From Wolfiporia cocos (Eukaryota > Basidiomycota > Agaricomycetes > Polyporales > Phaeolaceae): 64,000 nt of DNA. Location of the stretch: NCBI GenBank assembly GCA_029448655.1, contig JACCLO010000011.1:2542001-2606000 (forward strand), read 5' to 3'. Under the pieces are notes generated by a model, which was given only the letters and a program-made list of their open reading frames with translations, was not told where the DNA came from and ran no database searches. Both the position numbers and the translations under genes were made by a program. Below, in pieces: positions 9,086 through 20,030 of this stretch (position 1 is the first letter of the stretch; every line of letters starts with the position of its first letter).

Positions 9086-12000
9086 CTACAGGGGGACATT
9101 CTCCTTCCAACCTGGCGACGTATTTCTCATCGGACTCTGTGAGTGCATCCTTGCATCCTTATGTGCGTACGAAATCGAGGCCTTATCGTTGCCAGCCCTA
9201 AGTTCATCTGCCGCATGCAGGTGCTCTCCCAACAATCTCGGTTGTGCGGCCCTGCTGATACGCAACGGTGAGTCAGTCTCGGTGGCGGTTGATATCGGCT
9301 CATCAATTTCTTGTGATGGCAGACAGTTACGCTGATGCTGTCCGGGGACGCCTGCTGCGCCGCCTGATGCGGTACTCAATGGATCAAGGTGCGCGGGCAC
9401 AAGAGGCTGCCCATTGCCTAGCCCAAGGGCGTCGAACCGCTTGACAAACGCGGTCAATGCGTGTCGCTCCACCTCGAGCTTCATGCGCAACTGTGTAATA
9501 CCATCAACGTTCAAAACTCGCCTGAGTGCGACCGCGGTGCAACCATACCTTTCTTTCCTTTTCAAGCTGCTTTATAAGCACCTCCGCCCGTGCCTCCTTC
9601 TCTTCCCTCCGCTTTATCTCACTCTCGAGCTTCGCAGCCCATTCTCGCTCCACATCTTCGCTCGTAGCACGCGATGAAACGTTGGCATTCTCTCCATAAC
9701 CCTTGACAGCGCTTCTGGGCTCGCTAGCTTTGGTCCGCTCATTCAGCAAATCGTCTTTGTCACTCTCTGACGCATCCGAGGAATGCCGCGGTCTAGCCAG
9801 TAGCGCTGCTTCCAAGGACAGTATCTGGGTGGACTGCGTCTCAATCTGCCGACGTGCCGCTAGCAATTCCTGCTCCAACTAGAAACGCGGCAATCAGACA
9901 CGAATCACCAGGATGACAGCAATGTATGAAGTATCTCTCATACCTCATGGGCACTCATTTCACATCCGGACTTCGTCGGACTTTCGGGGCGCGACTGATC
10001 ACCCTTCATTTCATCCACAGTCTGGCTCGTCAGGATGAGCTTGGTCAGCTGTTTGATCCGCGTGTTTATATCCTTTGTCGCCCTGGACTCATCCATTTGC
10101 TACGGCATCACGAATGATCAGTTTCTCCATTCCCCAGCCACCGGGACACAAAAACCCACCTCCCGCGCAGACAGCCTACGCTTCAGCTCAGGCGCCTCCT
10201 TCTCGCGCTCGCCGAGCCTCCTGCGCAGGTCATCAATCTCCGCCCGGTACTGCTCGAGTAGCGCCTCGGTGTCAACGACCTCCGTCTTGCGCGCGTGCAG
10301 CTGCACGCGCTTGATGCGCTGCGCGAAGAGGAGCGTGCTCGTGCTCTCGGCAATCGCGGATGGATCGGGGTTCAGTGTGCAGATCACCGAGATGCGCGCG
10401 TCGCCAGAGAGCGAGGGCTGCAGCATGCGTGTCAGTTTGGAGTTGCGGTAAGGGATGTGGTCGCTGTGGCGTAGGTCAGCACGGGCCGTATGGGATCTAA
10501 ACGTGAGATGGAGTGCACCTTTTGTTCTTGGCTGCATTCTCGGCCAGCGTACTGATCACCGTTCCGAGGGTAAGCAGGCTATATGCGTGCAACCGGTCAG
10601 GATGCAAGCAGGTGAATTGCAGATCAGTACTTACCTAGTGTTAATATACTTGCCTTCCCGCGTCCGCTCCTTGTCTGACGTAGCCTTCTCCGAGCCTGCA
10701 AGGTCAATGAGACTCTACATCCACCCCGATCAGCCTCATTCTCTCAGCGCATTAAGGCGTCGACTCACCAGCACAGACATCTGCACGCTCCTCCCGCCCC
10801 TCGCCTGCAGCATTGCGCCACCCGGCGTGGGTGGTCTCGTCCCCGGCGTCATCCTCCCACTCTGCGCGGGCTCCTCGCCTGCCCCGCCCCGCTCCCTGCT
10901 CTCGATCACGACCCTGAACACGCTGTGGCTCCTGCTGCTCCGCTCGTTCCAGTCCGTGCTCGCCGTGCGCCGGTTGCGCGCGCCGCGGCGCAGCACCTCG
11001 TGCACGCCCTTGAGGCTCGTGACGACCTCCTCGCGCAGCGGCGCGAGCAGCACGCCCCCTCCCGCGGTACCCTGGATCTGCACGGGGTGCGCGACAGCGG
11101 ACGAGGGCGGCGCGAGGAGGTCGTGGATCGCCTCGTTGTAGATCTCGAGGTACGAGCACCGGAGGAGGTACTCGCGCGCGGGCGTGCGCCGGATGTAGGC
11201 GAAGATGTCCTTCATTGCGCGCGGGATGATGCCGGGGTGCTCCTCGTCACCCGTCTGTGCGCCAAATTTCGGTCAGTGAATCGTATGACATACCGTAAGT
11301 TGCGCGAAGAGAATGTGGCGCACTAGAGTGAACGTCTTGCCGCTCGCTGTCTGTCCGTATGCGAAGATGACCGCGTTGTAGCCGTCCATCGCGGCGTTTA
11401 CATGGCTCCGCGCGATCGCATTGTATACAGGCTTGTTGTCTGAACCGGTCAAAATCTCATCAAACTGAAACTCCTGTGACGGCGTCGCCGCTGACTTCGC
11501 ATACTGTGGGTCGAGCTTGATACTCTTGGGCACCCCGTCGGTGGTCCGCCACGCAGACGCCGTGTCCGTCGGGCGTATCCTTGCGCGCAATGATTAGCAC
11601 GCCACGCCTACATAAAGCGATATCTGACAAACCTGATGGACACGAGCACCTTGTCCTCCTTCCCATAATCCGCGCCACAGTGCCCGGGCTCATCCATCTC
11701 CGCGGCAACGTCTCCGGGCTCGAGGCTGTGGTAATGCACGAGCACGTCCTCGGGGTCCACCCGGCTCACGTCCATCTCGCTCACATCGTCGCCCGCCGTC
11801 GAGGGCGTCACGCGCCCGCTGCGCGGCGTCGTCGGCGTCCGCGCCCCGCGCGGCGTCGTGGGTGTCTTCGGGCGCGCCCCGCCCGCGCTCGCGGTGCTGG
11901 ACGCGCGCGAGCGCGTGCCCGTGGGTATCGAGAGCGTCGGCGGCTTCGGCCTCGAGTTGAGACGCGTGCGCGACTCGGCGGAGAGCGCGGCGGAGAACTT

Positions 12001-12177
12001 CTTCGCGGAGCCGAGGAGGCTCGGGGTTTTCGTGCGCGTGCGGCCTGGTGCGGGTGTAAGGGTGTCGTTTTCTCCAGCTGGGACGGTGGTCGGAAACGCT
12101 GTGAGTGGCTGTTTGGGAGTGAATGGGACCTTGCCCGGTTGGCTCCGCTTGCTCGCCGGCGGCGCGGAGGCGGCCAT
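9086..12177 (-). CDS. Kinesin-7 (Kip2/CENP-E-like) motor protein, multi-exon
   Basis: Plus-end microtubule motor by family. The N-terminal about 180 residues are Ser/Thr/Pro/Arg-rich with repeated TPTTPR-like segments. The motor starts at KVLVSIRIRP (joined by an intron ending gcgcaag). It has FDEILTGSDNKPVY, the P-loop GQTASGKTFTL, switch I NERSSRSHSVFRVVIESRE, switch II DLAGSEKA, and the microtubule-binding YRNSKLTRMLQPSLSG...ICTLNP. A neck and coiled coil follow (EALLEQYRAEIDDLRRRL and EQELLAARRQIETQ), then a low-complexity tail ending WKENVPL at 9086. The SRSHSVFRVVIESRE form of switch I is what favours kinesin-7. An insertion after IESRE is rich in Gly, Pro and Thr. Start at 12177 is the first ATG of the long exon. 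A CCAAT-containing motif lies 82 bp upstream and an E-box near 12345. Confidence 0.88.
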
Positions 12178-13468
12178 GGGGTATAGGTTTGTGCGCTATG
12201 GCAGGATATAGACTGCAATGGCTCAAGCCACAGACGTCGTTGGACCTCGTTAGCGTGTTTGATTGGTGCCACAGTGCATCAGAGGGAGTTGGATAATCAA
12301 CTGCCGAAGCAGTGCACGATCACACGCGCGAAGACGCGTCCAACCACGTGATCGTGTCATCTGGGCGTTGTCACGCCATATATTTTGATCGCCGCGCGTT
12401 TTCGTCACTGCTCTTTCTTCCTCGACAGATTCATGCGGTAGTCTCTAGCAATCGACTGGGCTTTATACTGCTGTGATGATACTTTGTGACTGATGGGCTG
12501 GCCTACGTGAAATTGAGACACACTCTGGTTCCGGCATTAGATGCCAATTTTTGTAAACGGTAGCTTGAAGACGCTGCTGCTACCCCTGCGCTGCCTATAT
12601 TACCTTGTGTATCCGTCACCCGGAGTGGGACACGACTTTGCTACAGTGCGAGGTAAGCTTCGTATCCCTTTCCAGATCCTTGACCTTCCCGCTCCCTCCG
12701 TCAACGATGTCAAATCTGTTTCATGGATCCGACCCGCTCTGGATACATTCGGGGCGGGAATGACGACGAACTTCACTGAGACTTCACGCATCCTTCACCC
12801 TTACACACTCACCGGTCGCGCACTCATACTAACTGATCCGTCCAGGTTATGCAAGCGTACCTCGGCTGCAGCATTCGGCTAGTGTGCGCGATGATCCGCA
12901 GGGGACGGGATCCGACTATGTCTGTTCGATGCTCTCGCTTGCATCTTATGATCAGTCTGACATCATCCGCCTGTTCGACTTTGTGTTTCATGTATTTAAA
13001 TCATGCAACGATCATATGTCAGCGAGGATTCAAGTTTGAGATACCGTCGTGGGAGGCCCGCCGTAAACTGCAGCTGGTGCGGCAAGGCCATCGTGTGCAA
13101 CATCCTTCGCAAATGACAGATCCTCAGGCCTTAAGCTTCAAACTTCAGTTTCAAGGACTCATGACAGCCTACGGTGTCGGCGATAGCGTTGTGCACCTGG
13201 CGACATCAAACGCAGTGCGATACGATATTCCCATCGTCTGTATTATTCTCCTCTTCCTACCATTACCAACATCACAACGACTAGTAGTATACAAATGTTC
13301 AGAGTCCAAACAGCGCAGGCACGAGGTCCATGCACAGAAATCGTCACAGCAAAGGTCCGAATGCAAGTCAACAGGTCCATGAGTCCTTTACAGGCTCATT
13401 TTGGTGAAGGTCGAAGCGCAACGGAGAAGTCATTAGAGTGTCGTAAGGACCATGTATTCATGAGCAGC
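12178..13468. other. Intergenic region, possible small or degenerate gene on plus strand
   Basis: Upstream of the kinesin, with the 3' end of the secreted-protein gene on the far side. The plus strand shows scattered gene-like signs: an intron-like gtaagc...tttccag (12652-12676), an ATG at 12706, and a coherent frame at about 12846-13037 (YASVPRLQHSASV...SYDQSDIIRLFDFVF). I cannot join these into one frame without a stop, and no domain is recognised. It may be a gene fragment or chance. Confidence 0.25.
12259..12276 (-). promoter_or_regulatory. CCAAT-containing 18-bp motif upstream of the kinesin gene
   Basis: On the minus strand this reads CACTGTGGCACCAATCAA, 82 bp before the kinesin ATG. 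The same 18 bases occur at 45797-45814, 129 bp before the YAE1 ATG and in the same orientation. The core CCAAT is the binding site of the HAP/NF-Y complex; the flanking GTGGCA part is not a site I can name. Confidence 0.4.
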
Positions 13469-14014
13469 TTACGCCGCGGTCGCCGAGATGGTAAAGTTGG
13501 GGCTGTAGTTGCCGGAGTCGCCAAAGACTGGAAAGAGGGATGAGCATCATCGAAAGTGGATGGGATCGTGCAAGGCTACTTACGGACGATCTGGTAGTCG
13601 TCGCCCGCAGTGACGTTAGGGCAGACAACCGTCACATAGCCGTCGAGGATGGAGAAGTTGCCCGCAAGGGGGTGTTCTGAAGGAACTTAGGTTTGCATGT
13701 ATAAAATGATTGTATCTACTCACGATAGTCCTCGTAGTAGTTCTTGGCGAGCACAACCGTGCCGTTCGGGTTGGTGATCTGCGACGGCGCATCGGTCGTG
13801 TTCCTGCACATACGAATGAGCATTCCAGTCATTGCGGGAGTGTACGCTCAACTCACCAGGTAACATTGTACGACTGGCCAGGGACCCAAACAACGCCCGC
13901 GGTGGGGTACGTGATAGGCGGGACGTAGACGTCGCGCACGAGGTTAACTGGGAGTGCACCGACGAGGGCGAAGAGCGAAAGCAGGGCGAAGAAGATGGTC
14001 GTGAACGAGTTCAT
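13469..14014 (-). CDS. Small secreted protein with Kre9/Knh1-like N-terminal domain
   Basis: A protein of about 125-130 residues encoded in four exons. It begins with a signal peptide (MNSFTTIFFALLSLFALVGA). The mature part has PPITYPTAGVVWVPGQSYNVTW, then NTTDAPSQITNPNGTVVLA, EHPLAGNFSILDGYVTVVCPNV, DDYQIVLFGDSGNYSPNFTI. This is the layout of the Ser/Thr-rich Kre9/Knh1 N-terminal domain family of fungal cell-wall proteins. Unlike many relatives it stops right after the domain (ISATAA) with no Ser/Thr stalk or GPI signal, so it is probably released or loosely wall-bound. Start at 14014 is chosen because the signal peptide begins there; the longer open frame to 14119 runs into the TATA region. 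Introns are short; one begins gtaagtagcc near 13586. Confidence 0.82.
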
Positions 14015-14117
14015 GATCGTTATTGGAGTCGTTACGCGGGATAACAAATGTTTGTGCTTTAGAGCGTTAGGAGTGAGGGTGAGCTCTGCTGGGGCTTTCT
14101 GGCAGCAGAGGCGGGAC

Positions 14118-14125
14118 ATTTATAG
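14118..14125 (-). promoter_or_regulatory. TATA box of the secreted-protein gene
   Basis: On the minus strand this reads CTATAAAT, 104 bp before the ATG at 14014. The position fits a core promoter with a 5' leader of roughly 70 nt. The strong TATA agrees with a highly or conditionally expressed gene (inference). Confidence 0.55.
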
Positions 14126-16031
14126 GGTGCGGCAGAGGGCCAGGAGCAGAAGCGCCGATGTGCCGCCCCCCACATCCGCATGCCGCGGTCCGGCAGAATC
14201 CGGGGCGATACATTTCCCGTTCGCTCTTTCCCCGAAAGTCGATCGCCGGGCCCTGCCCTATGCGCCGCGTCCTTCTGTCTGGTCCGGCCTCGCGCTAGCA
14301 TTCTCTTGTCCCGCTCGCGGCCACTCGTTGAGCCTCCGAATTATCACGCACGCCGGCACCCTACGGCATGCTCGTGTGCACAGCGGTGACGAGCAGCGCG
14401 CGGCCCATACAGCCCAGTGGAGCAGCATTCGAGCCCCGATTTGTCCGAACACGCAGGTCGCATGAGTCGGAAAGGAGCTCCCCGGGGCAGTATCGTCATT
14501 TCCGGAAATTTCGCGAGTGATCCTGGTGCTGCGCTGACGGGGTTTCACCACACAATCTTGCTCTGCTCCAGCCGGCTTGGTATTGAAATGCGGGGGCGCT
14601 GCTTTATCACCATTGCACTGCACCGGTTCTTCATTTTCATCAAGTTGAGTTGTACATCAGTCCAGGCGCGACACATATTTATTGATAGAAATCAGCCAAC
14701 TATCAATACTTCCTGATATGTCGCGACCCCTACCATATCAGTGCAGTACTGACATCTGAGCCAGCAGAAGAATCAAGAATTCTGAAGACAGCCGATGTGA
14801 GCGAGGACCGCAGGAAATTGATTGATTGCCGTCTGTCCATCGGTGCGTTCGCCGAATACTTTCGTCCTCACCAAGACATCCGCGCAGCTCGCGGATCCGG
14901 CCTTTACTTCCTCGTCTGGGGACCGTCAGAGGTCTGCAGACTCTCTTACGTCCGTGGCTTGCATCATCGTGTACAGGACGGTGAATGCTCTCCGTCTCTT
15001 ACACTCGTCGACTGCCATAGCTCTTCATTCACTCGGGGCTCTACGGTAAGCGAGTGCCTTTCATTCATTTACATGCGGTGCCGCACCGCACGAAGCACTC
15101 TGGTCCACGTTGGCCTTGCTACCCTCAAGCACACTTGGGGACAACTCTTGTACGCGCAGCCAGCAAGTTCTAGGCTCCACGGAATCCGGCACCGCTGCAT
15201 TCGAGGCTGTGTTTACACCAAGAGCCATAAGAAGCCTTCGGTCCTTGTCCGACCTTCTCGATGCTGAAAGGCATCCGATCACGCTGCAGTGAACGGGTTG
15301 AGAATTGTATGACTGCACTCTCGGGGAGCGTGCCCTGAAGTTGTGAGCAATTCTTACCTCGTAAGTGAAGGTAGACGTACAGTTCGCTTGTGTGAGGGCT
15401 TCTGATGCCCTCGATAAGGACAGTGATGCTTCTCAACTTCGCCTAAGTCCTCGGTGAAGTGGCACCAGAAGTGGCGACGGAATTGACGGTGCTCATCTTG
15501 ACTAAGTTGATGGGGCACCTACGTTGGCACCGAGCGACTAAAGATATATATATTGATCGTTGGTGTGCATGTCGAAGTTGTCGCACTAGGTCGCACTGCC
15601 AAGGCTCTGTGTGAAAGGATCGATACGGGTCTGCCACGCCACTCACATGCGGAATCATCTTTCCTTTCCACTTCCCTGATAACGCCACATGTTAGGGCCC
15701 TGCACTTCCTCAACCACGACGATGCTGAGAAGCAGATCTGCCCTGTTCTAACGAATCATCTGACCGCCTGTAGCGCATAGCTGCACACCAGAAGCTAGCC
15801 CATCTCGCGCTCGCACGTAAACAAGTAGCGTTTATCTCAGAGCACTTGTTTTTACGTTGGTCATTGCCAGCAACGGCTGCCCACGTCCCCTATTTGTATT
15901 CGTAGAATATTCAGCACTATTACCAACCCTACAGCGTCCACAGTACTACATGTACAGAACGGATCATGATCAGTCATATGCAATCACAACAAATAGACTT
16001 CGACAGAGATCAGTGACCTGCGACTCTTTGT
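14126..16031. other. Intergenic region with weak coding fragments
   Basis: About 1.9 kb. A plus-strand frame at 14822-15049 (ending ALHSLGALR before a donor-like gtaagcg) and a second at 15110-15292 could be exons of one small gene. They have biased but low-complexity composition and no domain. Downstream of 15300 I see only short chance frames and a small tatata stretch (15545-15555). No gene is supported. Confidence 0.3.
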
Positions 16032-17662
16032 TCAATAGACATAGGGGATGATGCGGTACGGCACAAGTTGCGTGTACTTGTGCCAGTCCTTGCCATACCT
16101 GCGGGCATCCACGCACCAGCGGTCAGCTGCAGCGTGAAAGAGAATGCGCAGCGGACGTACTTTTTCTCGCAGTTCTCATCGTCACGTATCTGGCGGTGAA
16201 TAAGGAGCACCACAAAGTAGGACACGTAGAAGTACGTGATAGGTGTCTCGAAGCCCGTCGGGAGAGACCACGCCAGGGCCATGATGAGGTCGCCGCTGCA
16301 GGTGCGTCAAGGCCCAGCTCGACTGCAGGATCGCGAGCCACTCACAGATAGTTCGGGTGGCGGGAGAGCCCCCACCAGCCGGAGGTGAGCAGCTTCGTGC
16401 CGCGCTCGGTTTCCATGAATTTCAGGTCTGGAGCATGCCGCACATCAGCGCGACGCGAGAGAGTGAGCGGGATGAGCCTCACTTTTCGGGTTACGGCCGT
16501 TGCGGAAGTCGTTCTTTTCGCCGTTCGCGCTGCGGAAGATCCAGTAACCCAGCAGATTCACCGCAACAACCGCACTTGTCCAGAAGAGCCCGAGCTCCTT
16601 CTGCTTGAACACAAGGTAGCGCGCCTGAAGGGAGTACACGCATGGCACCCACGTGAGGTCGCCCACGGCCAGCATGAAGCCGAAGCCATCGGTGGTGATA
16701 TCCATGGTGGTGAAGATGGCCGGCTAGATCATAATGGATGCGGCAGCATTTCATGGCGCACAAGGCAGAACACGTACCTCGTTGTACAACGCATCAGCCA
16801 CATACCAGAACTGGAACAGGAACACAAGCAACATCGAATCAGTGATGCTACCACCGCGGCGCACTGCCTGCTCGCAGGCCATGCTGATGTCAATCAGGAC
16901 CCAAAGAATGAGACCAGGGCGGAGCTCATTAAACGACTTGATGTCAAATGAACCAATCGACGGGTTTAGCTCACGACCGATGAAGAACTGTCTACTATGT
17001 CAGCTGTGCTGCACGGCCACGATCAGAATGATAGAACATACGTCGTAGATGGGATTGCCAGAGTTGCCGCCGAGAGCCAGGATGGCGCCGGGGCGGAACG
17101 ATGCGAGGTAGCACCCGAGACCTTGTGCGAACGACATCAACAAAGAGGCTGTGACCAGCCCGACCCATTTCTCGTAGATGAACGTGAAGGACTCTGGGCC
17201 GAAACGCCAGATGTAGCCAGCGGAGAGACCCATTACAAGCAAGAAAGTAGAAAAGGCTGCATAGGGGTTTGGTCTGATGAGCGGCAGTGCTACGTTGCAT
17301 TATACTAACAGCATCTCACCGTTGATCTTGTATTTCTTCTTCCCACCGGTTCGCAATTCAACTCCCTCGACCCAGTCTCCCGGCATAACATACCAAGCCA
17401 CAACGCAGAACGCGTACCACGCGAGGTACATCACAGTAGCCTCTGCATCCCAAAGGCTCTTCCACCACGCAGGATCGCTCAGAGCGTCGATGACGGCCGG
17501 AGCGGACACATGAGGAGGGCAGCCACCAGTGGCTTCAGAACATCCAAAGTAGAGCGCATATGTTGTGGCCGGCACAGAGAGCGTGACAAACAGCGCGCCC
17601 GGGGGACCGAAGAATTCGTACTTCTTCGTGCGCGGGTTGAGGGCTTGTTCGGGAGGAGACAT
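16032..17662 (-). CDS. ERG24: Delta(14)-sterol reductase
   Basis: ER membrane enzyme that reduces the C14-C15 double bond left after CYP51 demethylation in ergosterol synthesis, using NADPH. The sequence begins [23 protein letters not shown] and has multiple TM helices. It carries the family signatures [15 protein letters not shown]...[67 protein letters not shown] and the C-terminus [11 protein letters not shown]. The [14 protein letters not shown] and RRDDE-type blocks separate Erg24 from the related C24(28) reductase Erg4. Roughly eight exons with short introns; start at 17662 is the only Met before the conserved N-terminus. It is unrelated in position to the other genes here, although P450 reductase (42 kb) feeds electrons to the preceding step. 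Confidence 0.92.
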
Positions 17663-17982
17663 GGTGGTCAGAAGTGAAGGAGGAGAACAGCGTCGCGACG
17701 CAGTTAAGAATCTACACACGCGTGTCCAAGTCGCGCAGGGCGATCGTTCGACGCGTCGAGTTTACGCGACATATTTATTCGCTATGGTCCGATTTCAGCT
17801 CGCTAAGTCGCAAAACACCCCAAAATCATGAAATTATACAGCCCGGATAACTGCAGGCGTAGGTATATACTGGTAGCGCCCGTGGTGATAGCAATGCGTA
17901 CGAATTAATCCATAGAATGATCGTGACAAGCGGACGTGAACAACGGTTCTAATGGTCGTATAAGCGGCGAGGACTAGAGGCA

Positions 17983-19818
17983 TCACTTTCGCAAGAGTTT
18001 CTCGCGGAGCTCCGCACCCTTGAGCCGTGCGCGCAGATATTCTAGGCGGGCTTCATACCGCGCAGTAACCTCTACGCGCCGGCGCCTGATGTCTGCCAGC
18101 TCCGTCTCGAGTGCCTTGATATCCTCATCCTCCTCGATGGAACCTTCAGGGCCACTGCGTACACTGGAAGACGCTGTCCAGTCAGACTCCTCCGTGGCAG
18201 ATGCGTAATGTCCGAGCTGAGGCGTCTCTAGCTCGCGCACTGTAGCGAGGGGTAGATGGCCGGAGCTCTTGGCTAAATTGATGCTAGAGCTGCTGCCGAG
18301 TCCATAATTCACAGGCACACCCGACAGCCCACTCTTCCCGCGAGAAGACATTGAGGACATCGAGCCTTTACGGCTCATTGTCCTCGGTGTTGCGGGCGGG
18401 GCCCCCGCGGGCATTATGCGATGCGTAGAGGAGAGGCGTTTAGTGGAGGGCGTCGTATGCAGCGAGCCTCCGGATTGGAAAGACAACATGTCCGTATCCT
18501 TTATAGATCTGGTAGAGCGTCGTTCCGTTGAGTGCGTGGATATGCCATCCTGCGAGGCGCTGATGGATATTGGGGGCCGGGCATGGGGGCGTCGGTGCCC
18601 TCGAGTTAACGTGCTGAGTTCCAGACCGTTGAATGCATCAAGCAGCCGCCTTCCCTCCCCTTCGACAAGTTCTATTTGAGCACGCAACTCCTTCGACGTC
18701 TCTAATGTGTCGTCGTCAGCGAGACTCTCCGGAATCCCAGAAGAGGAACTAAGTGTTGGTGAGCCAGGATAAGCCGATGGAGGAGCGTTCGAGCCAGATC
18801 GCTTTCTGCCGCGGCTGACATAGAGTGCTTTGGCGGAGAGTGACTCGACCGACGCAGAGCCTCCCCGTAAGGACGGGTCACTAAGCTGACCGGATATGCT
18901 GCGGGGTATCATGGAGTGTCTATCTGCGGTAGATCCCATTGAGAATACGCTGTTGCTATCGCTTCCGCTGGCATCAATCGGAGAGGCCGCACCGCGAATG
19001 CTAGTGGCACGGCGCAATAGACTCGTCACAGAAGAGCCGACGGAACGTTTGGACGTCACGGAGGACGCCCGCGAGGATTGAACATAATATTGAGACGACG
19101 ACGGACGACGGTCATGTAGAGAAGTAGCTAAGACTTTGCAAACATTGTTTAAAGAGTAATAGGCAAAAGACAGAGGTGCTTACTTCTGCCGTTGCCATGA
19201 CTCCGTGCTCCTCCAGAAATAGGCACAACGGGTGCCTCTGAAGGTACCGCTGAGCCACCGGCAAATCGCTCAAAGAGGCTCTGTCGTAGAACGCGGTACT
19301 CATCGTCGCTGAGCAGACCCTCCGAGTTAGCGGTTGCCAGTTCGTTTAATCGCTGTGCGAGGGAAATCCTGCGAATGTTCAGCTAATGCATAAGGACGAG
19401 GTGTCTTGCAGGACTGACGTGAGGATATCTGCTGATGATCGAGGACTACTAATCTCCTGAACATTCTGTGAAAACCGGGCGCGGGTCGCTGTTGTTACAG
19501 TTGCAGCATGGGTGCCGAGTTGGCGGGGTTCTCCGGGCGCTTTGTTACCAAATTCCGACGGAAATGAATGCTTTTCTCGAGAATGAACGTGAGAGGAAGG
19601 GAGAGACGGTGATGAATTGGGGTAGGATGTGGAATCGCTGTCATGTTCGCGTTCCTTGCCCTTGCTCTTGCCATACTTTCCGCATGTAAGCGATCATAGT
19701 TGCTCAATGGGCGCGAAAGACGTACAAATCTCGAGCGAATCACGCGAACAACTGCGTTTTCGTCATGGAGGTTGGTTTCCTGGTGCTCGGGCCTCCTTGA
19801 AGAGAAGAACCCCATCAC
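17983..19818 (-). CDS. Conserved-looking coiled-coil protein of unknown function
   Basis: Function not recognised. The model starts MMGFFSSRRPEHQETNLHDENAV at 19818 and runs through introns at about 19736-19688, 19432-19383 and 19186-19132. This yields DILTISLAQRLNELATANSEGLLSDDEYRVLRQSLFERFAGG, a helical region that looks structured. The last large exon (to 17983) is mostly Ser-rich and probably disordered, with many SS, SxS and RxxS sites typical of a phosphorylated regulator. It ends in a basic/acidic coiled coil (KALETELADIRRRRVEV...YEARLEYLRARLKGAELREKLLRK). The gene is divergent from the antiporter gene with 212 bp between start codons. Exon joins keep frame across all three introns, which supports the model. 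Confidence 0.7.
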
Positions 19819-20030
19819 TCCTCATAATGGCTCGCGGTGAAGGATAGGTAGCTCGGTTATAGTTGGATTCGGCTGGTAAGGGGATGGTTATATTGCGCTA
19901 ACGTGACAACTCAATGATCCAAGGCTTATCCGGTAGTTATCGAGATCTATTCACGTGATCGATTGAGAGTTGCCTATTAGCTCGAGCTCTGTGCTTGTCG
20001 CGTTCGTCATCGTCGCCGACGCCGTGCACG

